Assembly: GCF_902459465.1 (NCBI RefSeq)
Contig: NC_047063.1
Span: 5,270,001 to 5,334,000, forward strand
Reading direction: 5' to 3'
DNA: 64,000 nucleotides
From: Asterias rubens
Taxonomy: Eukaryota; Echinodermata; Asteroidea; Forcipulatida; Asteriidae
In this document: piece by piece, positions 1 to 14,000 of the stretch
How the letters are laid out: every line of letters begins with the position of its first letter
How positions within the stretch are numbered: the first letter of the stretch is position 1
Translations under genes and position numbers: made by a program
Notes under the pieces: model-generated
The model's input: only the letters and a program-made list of their open reading frames with translations
Told to the model about the DNA's origin: nothing
The model's database searches: none

Positions 1-97
1 TGCTATCTTTCAGTTTGGAAAGACAGTAATTTTCAAGTTGAACTTGTATTTACTAAACTTTGTAATGAATCTACTCTCAACTTTAGATTATGTTTCG

Positions 98-150
98 AAT
101 CTACACTTAAGTGTAGATTCGTAACAAAAATCTACACTTAAGTGTAGATT
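98..150. repeat. Two perfect 22-bp palindromes in tandem
   Basis: aatctacacttaagtgtag plus att occurs at 98-119 and 129-150, each its own reverse complement, followed by two half copies to about 199. Inside the ERC intron beyond exon 7. Likely the tip of a hairpin element. Confidence 0.8.
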
Positions 151-477
151 GGTAACAAAGTGTAGATTCGTAAAAATAATCTACACTTTCAACAATAGAG
201 TGGCGTCACAGAAATAGTTTATTGGATATGAACTCAGGAAAAATAATCCCTTATAGGAAAGCACAGTCTGAGAAGCGCTCTACTGCAGTAGGCCATACAT
301 GTAACGCTTCTCAGATTCAAATTTCGGGCATAAACCCTATGTATATTACATAGAAGGTCACCCAGAAAAAATAATATGGAGTTCAATTATTTTAATTTCT
401 GAAAATAATAGCAGTTTTTCTCGAAGGCTTTCTTTTCCATTTTTAACTAATTTATTTATGTCAGGACTATTTGTTTT

Positions 478-907
478 CTTCAAAAAAGGCTAGTTTTGGT
501 GTAGAGGTGTGCGTCAGCCAACATCTACTTTGCATTGATTTGCGTCAATTTGTTTTAAAAAAAAAAAATTCTTTGACAAGTTTTGACGATTTTGGGTAGG
601 AATAAAGTTCACTGATTAAACCACAGATATAATGTATGCTTATATGTTTTACTAATTTGATTTGCTAGCTTTACTTAAAAAAAATTGCCTCAGATTCATT
701 TATTGTTTGTCTTGGGTTTTTTTCAAGAAAGGCTAGTCTTGTCTTAGTTTAGGAGTGTGCAGCGGCAAACATCTTCTTTGCTTTGATTTGTGTCAACTTG
801 TTCAAATAGCTTCATCTTTTTGACAAGTTTCAACGATTTTGGAGTAGGAATAAAGTTCACTGATTAAACCACATAATACATAGTATGCTAATTTGTTTTA
901 CTAATTT
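478..907. repeat. Diverged tandem duplication, period about 243 bp
   Basis: 478-657 and 721-907 share a block running from aaggctag, through the hexamers around tttgacgattttggg, to agttcactgattaaaccaca. The copies differ by many substitutions. Intronic, no coding content seen. Confidence 0.7.
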
Positions 908-1891
908 CTTTTGCCTCAGATTCAACTCCCCTCAAACCTTAGTAAGTTGACTGTGATTGTCTTGGAGCAATGGAAGTGCACTTCATGTGTCACAAAACAG
1001 CGTGTGAGTGAGTGACATAATGACAAATGACAACTGGCACGTCATGAAACAAAGACGGATACAAACAGGACAACAAGAGCTTATGATGGTACAGAGATGG
1101 TGCTTTAACACAGGCCTGATGCTTCATGGAGACTACGGAGGTGCCCCCCTGCCCCACTGGTCATTACCTTGAAACGCTCTGGCAGTACAATTTCCTCATA
1201 GGGTGGTGCCCTTTACCAACGTGACAAACGAGAAATTGCCTTGGTGCTCTTGCCAATTCAAAAAACGAAGCATACAGGCCTGTGAACACCATCATCATCA
1301 AGACAGCATTTGGTGCAACCTCGTCTTATATTTGTGCAATCCTAAGGACCTGTGTCCAAGGGACCTTTTCCCACAAAATAAACAAATTGCAAATCGCACG
1401 TGCGTACTAACGCTACTGGTGGGCAAACTGGAGGAGCATTGTGCCTGTTTGTATGGGGGCTGATGGTGGCAAGATCTACACTCAGAGTCATTGTAGTCCT
1501 GTGGTTAGACTGAAAACACAAGGTTGTGGTTCGAATCCCCAAGCTTACAACCGCTGATTTCACAATGACTAGAATAAGTAGTGTCGCTACTGAATAACAA
1601 TTTCTTAATTTGTGAAATTCATAATCATAGAGGTTAAACCAATGTTTGTACATGTATATGAGAGAGATTGTGGGAGTTTGCCAAGTTCCCTTGATTGAAA
1701 AATGTATAACAAACTTAATTATGCTTAACACCAAACTCTTTGCCAACCATTAGTGTCTATACGCATGAGCAAATGTCATTAGCACATTTTGCGAAAAAGG
1801 CTAATTTCACAGACTAACTATCCTAAATAAAGACAACAAAACTACAGCCACACTTTGACTGCAAAAAGCCACACACATAGTTAGCAGTTAC
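908..1891. other. ERC intron, no exon seen; SINE-like remnant
   Basis: No ERC exon was found here. A tRNA-like stretch around 1490-1560 has gtggttagact and the B-box-like ggttcgaatcccc, suggesting a tRNA-derived SINE remnant. Confidence 0.5.
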
Positions 1892-2059
1892 CTTTCTCTG
1901 GAGCACAATGATTTTACGGTCTTTAATCTCCACCATCTCACGGAGTTCACTGACCTCCGAGTAGCGTTTGGTCTTATCTGTACTGAGCGTGCTCAGTAGT
2001 TGCTCCTTACGGACGATGGTCATCTCTTTCTCGTCAATTCTGGCACGCAACGCTTCGAC
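1892..2059 (-). CDS. ERC: ERC coding exon 7 (last one in window)
   Basis: Acceptor tcttgtcag|GTCGAA, donor AGAAAG|gtaact; 168 nt, 56 codons. VEALRARIDEKE...EVSELREMVEIKDRKIIVLQRK matches the ERC segment that reads VDALRLRLEEKE...DVKERKVNVLQKK. Further exons must lie left of base 1. Confidence 0.92.
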
Positions 2060-5000
2060 CTGACAAGAAACCAAACAACTTTTTAAAGACACTGGACACT
2101 ATTGGTAATTGTTGAAGACCAATCTTCTCACTTGCTGTATCTCAACATATGCATTAAATAACAAACCTGTGAAAATTTGAGCTCAATCGGTCGTTTAAGT
2201 TGCCAGATAATGATGAAAGAATAAACACCCTTGTCACATGAAGTTGTGTGCTTTCAGATGCTTGATTTCGCCTTCAAATTCTAATTCTGAGGTCTCAGAA
2301 TCAAATTTGTGGAAAATTACTTCTTTCTCGAAAACTGTTATTTCAGAGGGAGCCGTTTCTCACAACTTTTTATACTATCAACAGCTCTCCATTACTCGGT
2401 ACCAAGTAAGGTTTTATGCTAATAAAAAATGCTTTGAAATAACCCACGGCACCCACAGAATTTGCAGTGGTGCCATGTGCATTTGCAGTGGTGCCATGTG
2501 CTTTTGCTGTGGTGCCTTCTACAAGGTTCCTGTACGAACTTACAATTCCCTTATAGAGGTGACCCTTACCAGACATGCAAGAAGGCAATTCCTGTGCCCC
2601 TTCAATGTGCACATTCGATGTCATTTGTGTGCTATTCGATGAGCACCAAAATTAAAGTTTTGAGCTTTTGCATAAGTATGGTTTTGGCACTGTCACAAAT
2701 GTTAACATTATAAGTTAATTCACAGAAGAAGATTTCTAAATCCCAATGTCCATGAAAATGCATTTTCGACTAATATTTGTAACATCCAACACAGAGTACA
2801 GATTCTGCAATGATAGCAGCATGCTGGATAGTCAGTATTTACAATGTACATGTATGTAGATAGTGAATGCCTTGTAAGCTTACAATTTTTCTTGAAGGCA
2901 AAATTAAATAAATAAATGTTCCCACACACACAGTGCGGGCAGTTTTTATACACCTTTATGATTACACAAACAGTGGGCAGATGTTCCTTCATCACTGCTG
3001 GGGTAGAAAACAGTGCTTTGAAATGTTTACACTCATTCAAACTATGAACAAAAGGGTGTTAAACTATCAATAATGTAGACATATAAATATACAAAATAAC
3101 ATACATGTATGTACTACGCAATTTGCACAATGTGAATGCGTGCAAATTTCTACACATGTACAGCGGACGTTTTCAGATGTGTATTATGTATTATTGTTTG
3201 CATATCAAGACCCAATGCATTGGCTGTGTACTAAAGTGTTGAGTAGTGAACGGGCCGAGATTTTACTCATAAACAAGTCTTAGCGTTTCTTTGGACTCGG
3301 TGACAATGTGACCGCACGGCATCAATAATGCAATGTAGCACTGGTGAACACACACCGATCCACTCTGCTTCAGTACACGCATGACTTTCAACACATCCTC
3401 TCATCCACGTTTCTAATAGGACCCCTTTTTGGAATGGGAGAAGGGAATTGCTGCAAAAAGGACTTGGCGAAAGGTTACACTTAGCTTTGTGTAGTGCGAG
3501 GAGAGATTATGACAATTGCTGTATTAGTGGCCGGTAATCGTCGTCTACTTAATTACACTGGAGTGAAAAAAAACACCTTTCTGAGAGGCTGAGCATTCAA
3601 GCTTACTGTCTCCCATTATCTCAACCATCGGGATGTTAACGGAATATTCCCAGCTGCATAAAATACACATGAGACCAGGACACAATTCAATAGAGCTGCT
3701 TAAGCAGACAATAATTGTCAACAGTTTTCTGCTAAGCGAAATTGAGCAGGATACTAGTCACCGACTATGCGACATGGTATTTTTTTAGGCAACCTTAAAG
3801 GCACTGGACACTACTGGTAATTACATTACTCAAAATAATCGTTAGCATAAAAACTTACTTGGTACTGAGCAATAGAGAAGCTTTTGACAGTATAAAACAT
3901 TGTGAGAAATGAAGTAAACACAGTTTTTGAGAAAGAAATAATCTATTACTCAAATATTAAACAACTTCAGGTCTCAAGTATTTTGTTGGCATCAGAATTG
4001 AAAACACACAAATTTGTGCAAAGGGTGTTTTTCCTCATTATTCTCTTGCACAACTTCGATGACCAATTGAGCTCAAATTTTCACAGGTTTGTCATTTTAA
4101 TGCAGATGTTGGGATACACCAAGTGAGAATACTGGGGTCGATTTCACAAAGAGTTGGAACTAGTCCTAACTTAGGACTAGTCTTAGGAGATATAACTCGA
4201 GATAAGACTAGTCTTAACTCTTTGTGAAATCCACCCCTGGTCTTTGACAATTACCAAAGGTGTCCAGTGCCTTTAAAGCAGTATATGAGTAGGATTGAAG
4301 ACTTTGATTGTGTATCAGTGTATGGTGTAGATCAATATAGCTGTAAATCTTCCGGGTAAATGCACATGATGCTTTAATCTCTTCAAGGTAGAAGTGTTGG
4401 GACTGAAAGGAGCGAGTCAGCTTTTTCAACATATCCACAAAGTGTGATTTAATGAACATCCCAACACTAAAGAATGTATAGGGCAAATGATTCACATCAA
4501 AAGCAGTGTGTAAAATATTGTGGTAAATTTGGAGAAGCATGTCCAGGGTTCTGCCCAGGATTTCTTTAGTGGTGACTCCCTGGAAACCATTGCAAGATGG
4601 ACATAGACCTTTTCGCACATACTGGGGCGTGCGTGTAAAGCTTGAATTTAGGTGCATTGTGGTCTAGCTGGTGATCAAATTTGATCCATATCTATCCCAC
4701 AATGCACCTCATTCAACAGTCTGCACTTGCGCAATGGTATTTGGTAGACCATATAAACAGACTAAAATCAAAGAAGTGCTCAAAACTATTAGCTTTGAAT
4801 ATCATGTTTACTTGTAAATACCCAACTCTACATTTCATTGAAAGCAAAATTGCAAAGTGTAATTTAGAAATTCGGAAAATGTGTGGTGGTCGAAAACCGA
4901 GGAAATTCTTGCAGTGGTGGTTGGGGAAACCTTAGTGTCTATGCAGGTTTTCCAGCACCGGCCACTGTGGACAGAACCCTGCATATCTGGATTGTACACC

Positions 5001-8000
5001 ATGAAAGAATATTTTCAAGGAAGCTTTCTACTATCATTATCTTCAAACTGTGTAAGTTTAGCGAAATCTGTGGACTTTGTGTTTTTTGCCCTACAAAATG
5101 TACCTAGACCCTTCAACATCAAACTGTTGACAAACATTGTTCCTAAAAGAAATCAAACATTTAAAAAAAAAAAACATTCAGAGAAGCTGTTACTCTTTGC
5201 TAGTTTAGTCTTGAACTCAAAGCGTACAGGTCATACTCACATCAGCCTGTAGTATGCTGGAGTGTTGCTCCTTGGCTGCCAGTGACTCCTTGAGGAGACT
5301 AACATGGGCTTGGTAGTCTTGCTGCTGGTGGGTTAGGGATTCTATCTTGGTCTGTAATGCTTGGACTTCTGAGGATTTCTTGTTCAGTTCCAATTTTAAT
5401 TGATCGACCTGTAGGGTGAAAACTCAAAATGTTTAAAAGAACTGCAAATGGGAGACTTAAGCCCGGTTCATACTTCCTGCGAATGCGAATGCGATGCGGA
5501 TTTGATGTGAATTTGACGTCACAACCCCTCTTTCGCTGCGATATTCGCAAGAGAGTTGAGGGCAACTCAACTCAGTGCGAATTTGTGACGTCAACATTCG
5601 TATCGCATTCGCATACGCAGGAAGTACGAACCGGGCTGAGGAAAAGCTAGAAAACTTCCTGTGACCAGCATAACCAGGGCCTAATTTCATAGAACTGTAA
5701 AGCAGAAAATACTGCATGACAAATTTCTTTGCTACATGTACTGATGTAAGCAAACATTGAGTTGGGCAACAGTCAATGTAAACTTGATTTAATTTTGGCG
5801 AGCTAAAATCAGGACTGGGGTTGATTTCACAAAGAGTTAGAACAAGTCTTATCTTGAGTTAGGAAGATTTACTCGTCCTAACTTAGGACTAGCTATATAT
5901 GTTTTTGATATCTCTTAGGACTAGTCCTAAGTTAGGACTAGTCCTAAGTTAGGACTAGTCCTAAGTTAGGACTAGCTATATATGTTTTTGATACCTCTTA
6001 GGACTAGTCCTAAGTTAGGACTAGTCCTAACTTAGGACTAGCTATATATGTTTTTGATATCTCTTAGGACTAGTCCTAACTTAGGACTAGTCCTAACTTA
6101 GGACTAGCTATATATGTTTTTGATATCTCTTAGGACTAGTCCTAAGTTGGGACTAGTCCTAAACTTAGGACTAGCTATATATGTTTTTGATATCTCTTAG
6201 GACTAGTCCTAAGTTAGGACTAGTCCTAACTCTTTGTGAAATCAACCCCTGGCCTCAGGACTGTGGTCCAGTGTTAATTCTGAGCCCTGTTCTAGGCTGA
6301 AAGGGGTGGTTCTTGAAAACAAATTAAGCCTAAGTCAAGTACTGGTACATATTCTGTGAGTCTCAATGTTTTAAAAGAGAATTCAAAAACATCAATGACT
6401 CAAAATTTATCACTTTTTATAATTTGGTCCATGCCTTGATGAAACAGGTTAGTTCTTTCAGTCCCAAGATTGTGTCTAAACTATTTATGTATGTACATGT
6501 ATTCCAAAAGCGCCATAATCGTATAAATGCATCCCATCACAAGAGGGCATTATCACTCAAGAAATATTATTGACCGAGAAATTGACTTTATTGACTCAAG
6601 AAATATTATTGACCGAATATGATGTACCGAGGCAACACAAATCAGCCAAGATCCTTTTTTTTTGTGAGAAAGACTTTTAATCATTTTTCATACATTATCA
6701 ACTTATCGAAAATAGCCGGGTATTTTAGGGTTCAAAACGTCCCAAAAAGTGGGCACTGAAAAATGAGTAAACAGGGATACAGATGTCACAACTTGGCAGT
6801 TCATGCAGTTGGTAAATTTAATGTTGACCACACTACAGTATGTACAGTGTACGTGAACATTATTTCTGTAGGTACAGTTCATATCAGGTAACGTCATGCA
6901 CCACTTACTATGCATGTGCTTGACATACTTAATGTAAAATAATGCAGTTATTTATAGAATTCTTTACAAAGCCATTGGACTATATGAATACGATCAACAC
7001 ACATTTCCTTTACATTTGGCCATTTGCAAATCCCTCTCTTTCCCCGCCACAATGTTTCACAACATTTTGCAAGTGCTCATGAACATGATCTGTATTGGGA
7101 AATTCCAAACTAATGTGCTGGACGATAACTGCGTAGGAGGTACATGTAGGAATAGGGGGGGGCAGGTTCCATGTACAGGGCATGATGGGTAGCACTATGA
7201 CCCACTGGGTAATGATAGAGTACATACATTGTATGTAGTACAGGCAGGAATTATCACAGTACATACATGCCATTATCCGATGGGGTGATGAGCCTAATGG
7301 GGTGGAGGGTGAGGGGGGGGGGGGGGGACGCAGGATCTATGTATGTTGGGTATCACTATGATCCACTGGGTAATGATAGAGTAGTACAGGCAGGAATCAT
7401 CACAGTGCATACTTGCCAACATCCACTGGGGGCGTGAGGCTAATGGGATGGGGGGGTGGGGGGGGACGCAGGATCCATGTATGTTGGGTATCACTATGAT
7501 CCACTTGGTAATGATAGAGTAGTACAGGCAGGAATCATCACAGTGCATACATGCCAACATCCACTGGGGTCGTGAGGCTAATGGGATGGGGGGGGTGGGG
7601 GTGAGGGGGGGGACGCAGGATCCATGTATGTTGGGTATCACTATGATCCACTGGGTAATGATAGAGTAGTACAGGCAGGAATCATCACAGTGCATACTTG
7701 CCAACATCCACTGGGGCGTGAGGCTAATGGGATGGGGGGGTGGGGGGTGAGGGGGGGGGGGGACGCAGGATCTATGTATGTTGGGTATCACTATGATCCA
7801 CTGGGTAATGATAGAGTAGTACAGGCAGGAATCATCACAGTGCATACATGCCAACATCCACTGGGGGCGTGAGGCTAATGGGATGGGGGGAGGGGGGTGA
7901 GGGGGGGATGCAGGATCCATGTATGTTGGGTATCACTATGATCCACTGGGTAATGATAGAGTAGTACAGGCAGGAATCATCACAGTGCATACTTGCCAAC

Positions 8001-11000
8001 ATCCACTGGGGGCGTGAGGCTAATGGGATGGGGGGAGGGGGGTGAGGGGGGGATGCAGGATCCATGTATGTTGGGTATCACTATGATCCACTGGGTAATG
8101 ATAGAGTAGTACAGGCAGGAATCATCACAGTGCATACTTGCCAACATCCACTGGGGTCGTGAGGCTAATGGGATGGGGGGGGGGTGGGGGGTGAGGGGGG
8201 GGACGCAGGATCCATGTATGTTGGGTATCACTATGATCCACTGAGTAATGATAGAGTAGTACAGGCAGGAATCATCACAGTGCATACTTGCCAACATCCA
8301 CTGGGGGCGTGGGGCTAATGGGATGGGGGGGGGGTGGGGGTGAGGGGACGCAGGATCCATGTATGTTGGGTATCACTATGATCCACTGGGTAATGATAGA
8401 GTAGTACAGGCAGGAATCATCACAGTTCATACATGCCAACATCCACTGGGGTCGTGAGGCTAATGGGATGGGGGGAGGGGGGTGAGGGGGTGAGGGGACG
8501 CAGGATCCATGTATGTTGGGTATCACTATGATCCACTGGGTAATGATAGAGTAGTACAGGCAGGAATCATCACAGTGCATACATGCCAACATCCACTGGG
8601 GTCGTGAGGCTAATGGGATGGGGGGTGGGGGGTGAGGGGGGGGGGATGCAGGATCCATGTATGTTGGGTATCACTATGATCCACTGGGTAATGATAGAGT
8701 AGTACAGGCAGGAAGGGGGGCTATACATTGTATGTATGTGTATGTACATAACTGTACACAATTTTTTTAAATTGGATTTGAAAGCTTCTCAAGTGTACGC
8801 GGAATAAAAATGAGAATCCGCATTTTGATGTGACTCACTACGGTAGTACGATATGCATGGATGATGCAGAGCATTACAAATGAATGTGATACGCTTTAGT
8901 TTTCAGCAAACATTCACAACCATAAAAACTTCCTTATTTCTTTTTCATTATTTCTTACTTGATGATACCTGTTAGTGGTGGTCAACCATCGTTGGTTATC
9001 AATAAATAAATAAATACACAGTGATTTTCACCTGATTCTTGAGTAGTTTGGAATGACTCTTATAATCTTCAATCTCTCTCTGTTGTTCATCCCTCTCCTC
9101 TGGGGTCAATGAACCTTGAGATCGGATTCTCCTCAATTCATCTTTGTATTCCAAGACCTGGTTCTCCAAGGAAGCAATCTTATCATCCTGTGTGCAAACA
9201 AAGAGAAGGAGGGCATCAATCTGCTGGTTCATCAGCCAAATTCACCAAATATTAGGACTAACCCTACATGTATCTCGAGTTAGGACGAGTACCTCGTCCT
9301 AACCTAGGATAGGTTCAATGCGTCCTAACGTCTATTGTTAAAGAACTTAACTCGCCCAAGAAGGTTATTCTTAAGGTGTAGGAAGAGTTTGGTGAAATCA
9401 ACGGCTGGGTTATGATAAATATCTGACGTTGCACTTCGAGGCTCATGAATTACCCTCAAGATCTGCCGTTGAGCCTACATCAATGTACAGAATCACCTTC
9501 CACCTTAGCTTAAATTTGTACATTAATTTCACAAGGAGGATTGAGTCAAATCCTACGTACTTGTATATTAAAACAACATTATATGCAAGTTATACTGTAC
9601 ATTTTACTTGCACACTGCATGCAAACATTTATGACCCAAAGTAAGCTTTCCACGTGTTTTGATTGGTCCGAAGTGATGTTTGGCAGCTGTAACCTCATCA
9701 CCTCGGAGCGATCAAAACACAGATATGGAAAACTTACTGTACGTCACTGCTTGTGGTTGGTGACAGGCGACCAGTTTAGTTCAGGGCCTGCAAGAGGAGA
9801 CTTTGGGATGCCACAAGGTTTGGAAAATGCCCTACATGTAGTAGGTATGTTATCTACAGATGCACATTATACAGGAATGGAATTTCATCTTTGAAAGGGC
9901 AAGGCAGTTTTTGTTTTTTTGTCAAAGGGCACATCCATTGGAAAATCTTAATGTCAAAGGGGCACCAAGGCCAAGACCAGGAGGCAGTGGCTTCCGTGTA
10001 GTAGACCGATCCATTAAGCTCTGCCCCATTGCGTATTGACCAATCACAACCCATTGACCAATCACAACCCAATGCGCAACCAAAAGTCCAACAAAATAAG
10101 GTCCGACATGCGCGCACATATGCTTGGCACGCGCGGCAGAGTTGTGCAGAATGGCATTGGAGAAGCTCACGTGTTCTTGCTCACACGTGCGCCGTGGACG
10201 GAGCCTATTGGATTGGTCTAGTCCAAGCCTGTTATATCAACAGCACATTGATGAGTTCAACAAACAATAAAAAAAACATACAACCACCACCTCTACGTCA
10301 TCCCCGATTCATTACCTCAAGGACCGTTAAATGTACCTTGGTTCGTGCAGTTTCACATAGGGATTTCACAACGTTCTTTTGCACTGACTCTTCAGATTGC
10401 AACACACTGTCCGCTAACTGCTGTTCAAACCAGCCGGCCTGGGCAGCATATTTTTGACGTTCCTGGTTTATCCCGTGTGTGGTACGGACACAGCAAGAGC
10501 ACGGCACAACAAAGCAGATAGTACAATGAGCACAAAAACAACGAGATACAACATGCAAATGAAAAGGTTAATTAACATTGTTAGTACTGTCATTTATTGC
10601 AGTAAATTGTTAGACATGTTAGGATACAAAAAACAGTGCATTGTTAGTACACATAAAACATAAGGGAAAACATTTTAAAAACTCATTAAAAGATTACTCA
10701 ATCCTGCGTGATGGTGAAACTCACAACTTAGGCACCAATACCCTAATCATCCAGGTTTACGAAAAACATCATAAAGCCTGATAAAAGAGAACGTCATTAC
10801 TACGCCCAAGTGTGTTTCAAATTCACGATTGCCATTGTTTAAAATGTTCTCTAATAACACACAAGATTTTCAGATTGTCTCATTGACTATGGAGGAGCAC
10901 ACAAAGTGCAACCCATACCCCAAAGATGCCAAGAGATGTAGCTTGCAATCGGGGAAATGTTTTAAATCACATTCGACATAACAGGGCAAAAAGTTTCCAT

Positions 11001-14000
11001 AATCAGGATACCAGACCAACGATAGACCGTATTGAATGGCGTCTGCGAGCGTGTGCGTGTGGGTGTGCGTGCTTGTGCCGTAGAAATCAAACCGGGAACG
11101 CTGCGTGCTGCGTGTTTCTTTGATGTGAGCGTGTTGACGCGATCACGGTTTGACCTACAAGATGGTGACTTTCTTAGCAGAAAAGAGGTTATTCAATACG
11201 GTCTATAGACTGGTTTCTTTTCAGGGAACTTTCCGCAGAATCAAGAAGAGTTGGCAACTCTGCTCTACCCACTAAAGAACGAGCTGTAAAGGCCAAGCAT
11301 AAAGCTAGGACCCACCGCCAAGTCACACAGGCCCAGATAACGAGAACGAAAACGAGAACAATAAAAATACATGCCCTCGATTGGTTGAATGAGCGTGGGC
11401 GCATTCTGCGTGGAGCATGTCAACCAATAGAATGCGTTCTATTTGCGGTTTTTTTATCGCTGCAGTGTGACTTGGCCTTGGGACTGTTAAAACACGCAAA
11501 GTGAGTCTGGCAACTTACATCAGCCAGTCTACCTCTCTCCCGATTCCTCTGATCAAGCATCGTCTCAAGTTGTAGAATCCGTGACTCCGCCTCCACGACC
11601 TTTGACCTCAGCCGGTCCGCCTCCTCCCGCTCCACCTCCAGGTGCTTCGTCGATAACCCTTTGCTCTGGAGCATTTCTAACAGTTTCTTAATGCTCTCGT
11701 CTCGGGCAGCGAGCGTCTGCTTCTGCGTCTCGATGCGGATCTCCATTTCCTCCAGCGTTTTACGCAGGAGGAAGACCTCCTTGGAGAGGCGGTCGCGCTC
11801 TGAGCGCAGTGCGTCCACCTCGTGGTGGGGGTGTGCTCCAGACACGGCATGCGTTGAAAGCGAGGCCTGGAGCTGGGCATTGAATTCTCGCTGTTGTTGG
11901 AGTTCTTCGTGTAGTTGCTTGACATCCTGGCAATAGTTCTGTGCATTTAAGGATGAACAAGAAAAAAACAACCACTGTAAGGTCAAACATGTATCACTCT
12001 ATCAGACACTCTGTCTAATGAATTTACACAAATAAAGCTTAGATCCAATACAAACAAACATCTTAATTCAAACCCCAATCAACACTCTGCGAACCTTTTC
12101 AATTCGAGTGTGTACTTTTCCATTTTTGATAATTGGGTCTTGATCCTTGCTAATCGTATACAGGTCTGTGGGGCAATGGCCTCTGTTGCCCCGGTCTTGG
12201 CATTGGTTCCCTTTTCAAAAGTTGATAACTAGGCTTAAGATGTTCCAATGGAAGTGCCCTTTGTAAAATGAAAACCGGCGTGCCCTCTGAAATTCCAAGC
12301 CTTTGTGAACATAAAAAAAATAACAGTGTATTATCAGAACAGAGTCTTTTGTGGCGACTGGCCAGCTTCAATCGCTAGTTGGCCGGGGGATAAGCATTTG
12401 GACAGCATGCTTTCACCTTTAGGGATGTACACTAATTGTATAACAAGTGGTAAATAGCTGTTTCACCAGCCTGTGCTAGTGGGCATGTTTGGATGTTGCG
12501 TCAAACCATTAACTACGAGAACCTCAGCAACCCCCCCCCCCCCCCCCCCCGAGCTGAGAAAAAACACTGAGCAAAGTTTTTAAAACAGCTTATGAAATTA
12601 AGAACTACAAAAAATAGCATATTGACGCCTCATTAAAAGTAAACAGAATACTCAGGATCTCGCGAGTATTAAAACTTTTGCAACCAAGTTTTAATCCCAA
12701 CCAAACATGCCATATTGAGTTTTACATGTCGGTGATTATCTGTCTTCAACGAATTGAGTTTTTTCGTAGTGGTATGGCTACATCACATGTATACAAAGTA
12801 TATCATTTTGTTGGGAGAGTAAAATAATTTATAAAATGGTTCAGATTTCAGGCATGATACTTCACAGAGGCAACAAAGGTGATTGCCTCCAGCCCCATGG
12901 CCATTGCCTTGGTGCCCTTGAAATGCTCCAAAGTAGAAATTTACAATTTCCTCATAGGGAATTGCCCTTTACTAATGAGAAAATGCCTTGGCGCCCTTGC
13001 CCTTTCTTTCAAAAACGAAGCATACAGGCCTGAAATTTTGTCCGAGTGTTTGCACACCTTCTATCAGAATTAGTTTATTGCGGCAGGTAACATGCAGATT
13101 TAATTATTGACCTCTGTGTACGTTAAAGTGCCCTGGCTCGAGGTCAATATAAGATTCCTTTCAGGAAATCACGTGCACCATGCATTAGAGGCCTGATACT
13201 TCATGGAGGCAACAAAAGAAAGGTGATTGCCCTCTGCCTTGGTGCCCTTGAAACGAAACAGTACAAATTTTAAATTTCCTCATTAATAATAATAATATTA
13301 ACAATAATAATAAACGCGCCTTTTCCAAAGGATACAAAGCGCCAAGTATTTTTACTGCAAGGTGAGTGGGACGGAGATTTTGAAATTATGAGACCTAATC
13401 ATTAGCACAACATGTAATGGTTTACAAGGTGCTACGACGCATACAGCAGCTACAGCCAGGAACACCAGGGCGAACCCCTCCTTTTTTCGATAAGTGCATG
13501 CACTTGGTTCTTTTACATGCGTTACACAACGAAGGACGAAGCAATGGTTAAGTGTCTTACTTTTAAAGGCAGTGGACACTATTGGTAATTGTCAAAGACT
13601 AGCCTTCACAGTTGGAGTATCTCAACATATATATATGCATAAAATAACTAACCTGTGAAAATTTGAGCTCAATCGGTCATCGAAGTTGCGAGATAATAAT
13701 GAAAGAAAAAAACACCCTTCCCACACAAAGTTGTGTGCGTTTAGATGGTTATTTTCGAGACCTCAAATTCTAGATCTGAGGTCTCAAAATCAAATTCGTG
13801 GAAAAATACTTCTTTCTCAAAAACTATGGCACTTCAGAGGGAGCCGTTTCTCACAATGTTTTATACCACCAACCTCTCCCCATTACTTGTCACCAAGTAA
13901 GGTTTTATGCCAATAGTTATTTTGAGTAATTACCAATAGTGTCCACTGCCTTTAAAGGACACAAGTGTCATGGCTGGGGATTCAAACCCACACTCTGCAT

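Noticed and set aside
7159..8714. Possible CRISPR-like array
   Set aside because: Whole units of about 147 bp are repeated with no unique spacers, and the genome is eukaryotic.
7294..8761. Minus-strand open frames up to 208 residues with Pro-rich repeats
   Set aside because: They are translations of the G-rich minisatellite. Unit lengths vary and shift frame, the start codons recur with each unit, and they lie inside an ERC intron.
11661..11986. Antisense and shifted frames over ERC exon 3
   Set aside because: Shadows of a strongly conserved coding exon; compositions are Ser/Arg artefacts of the opposite frame.
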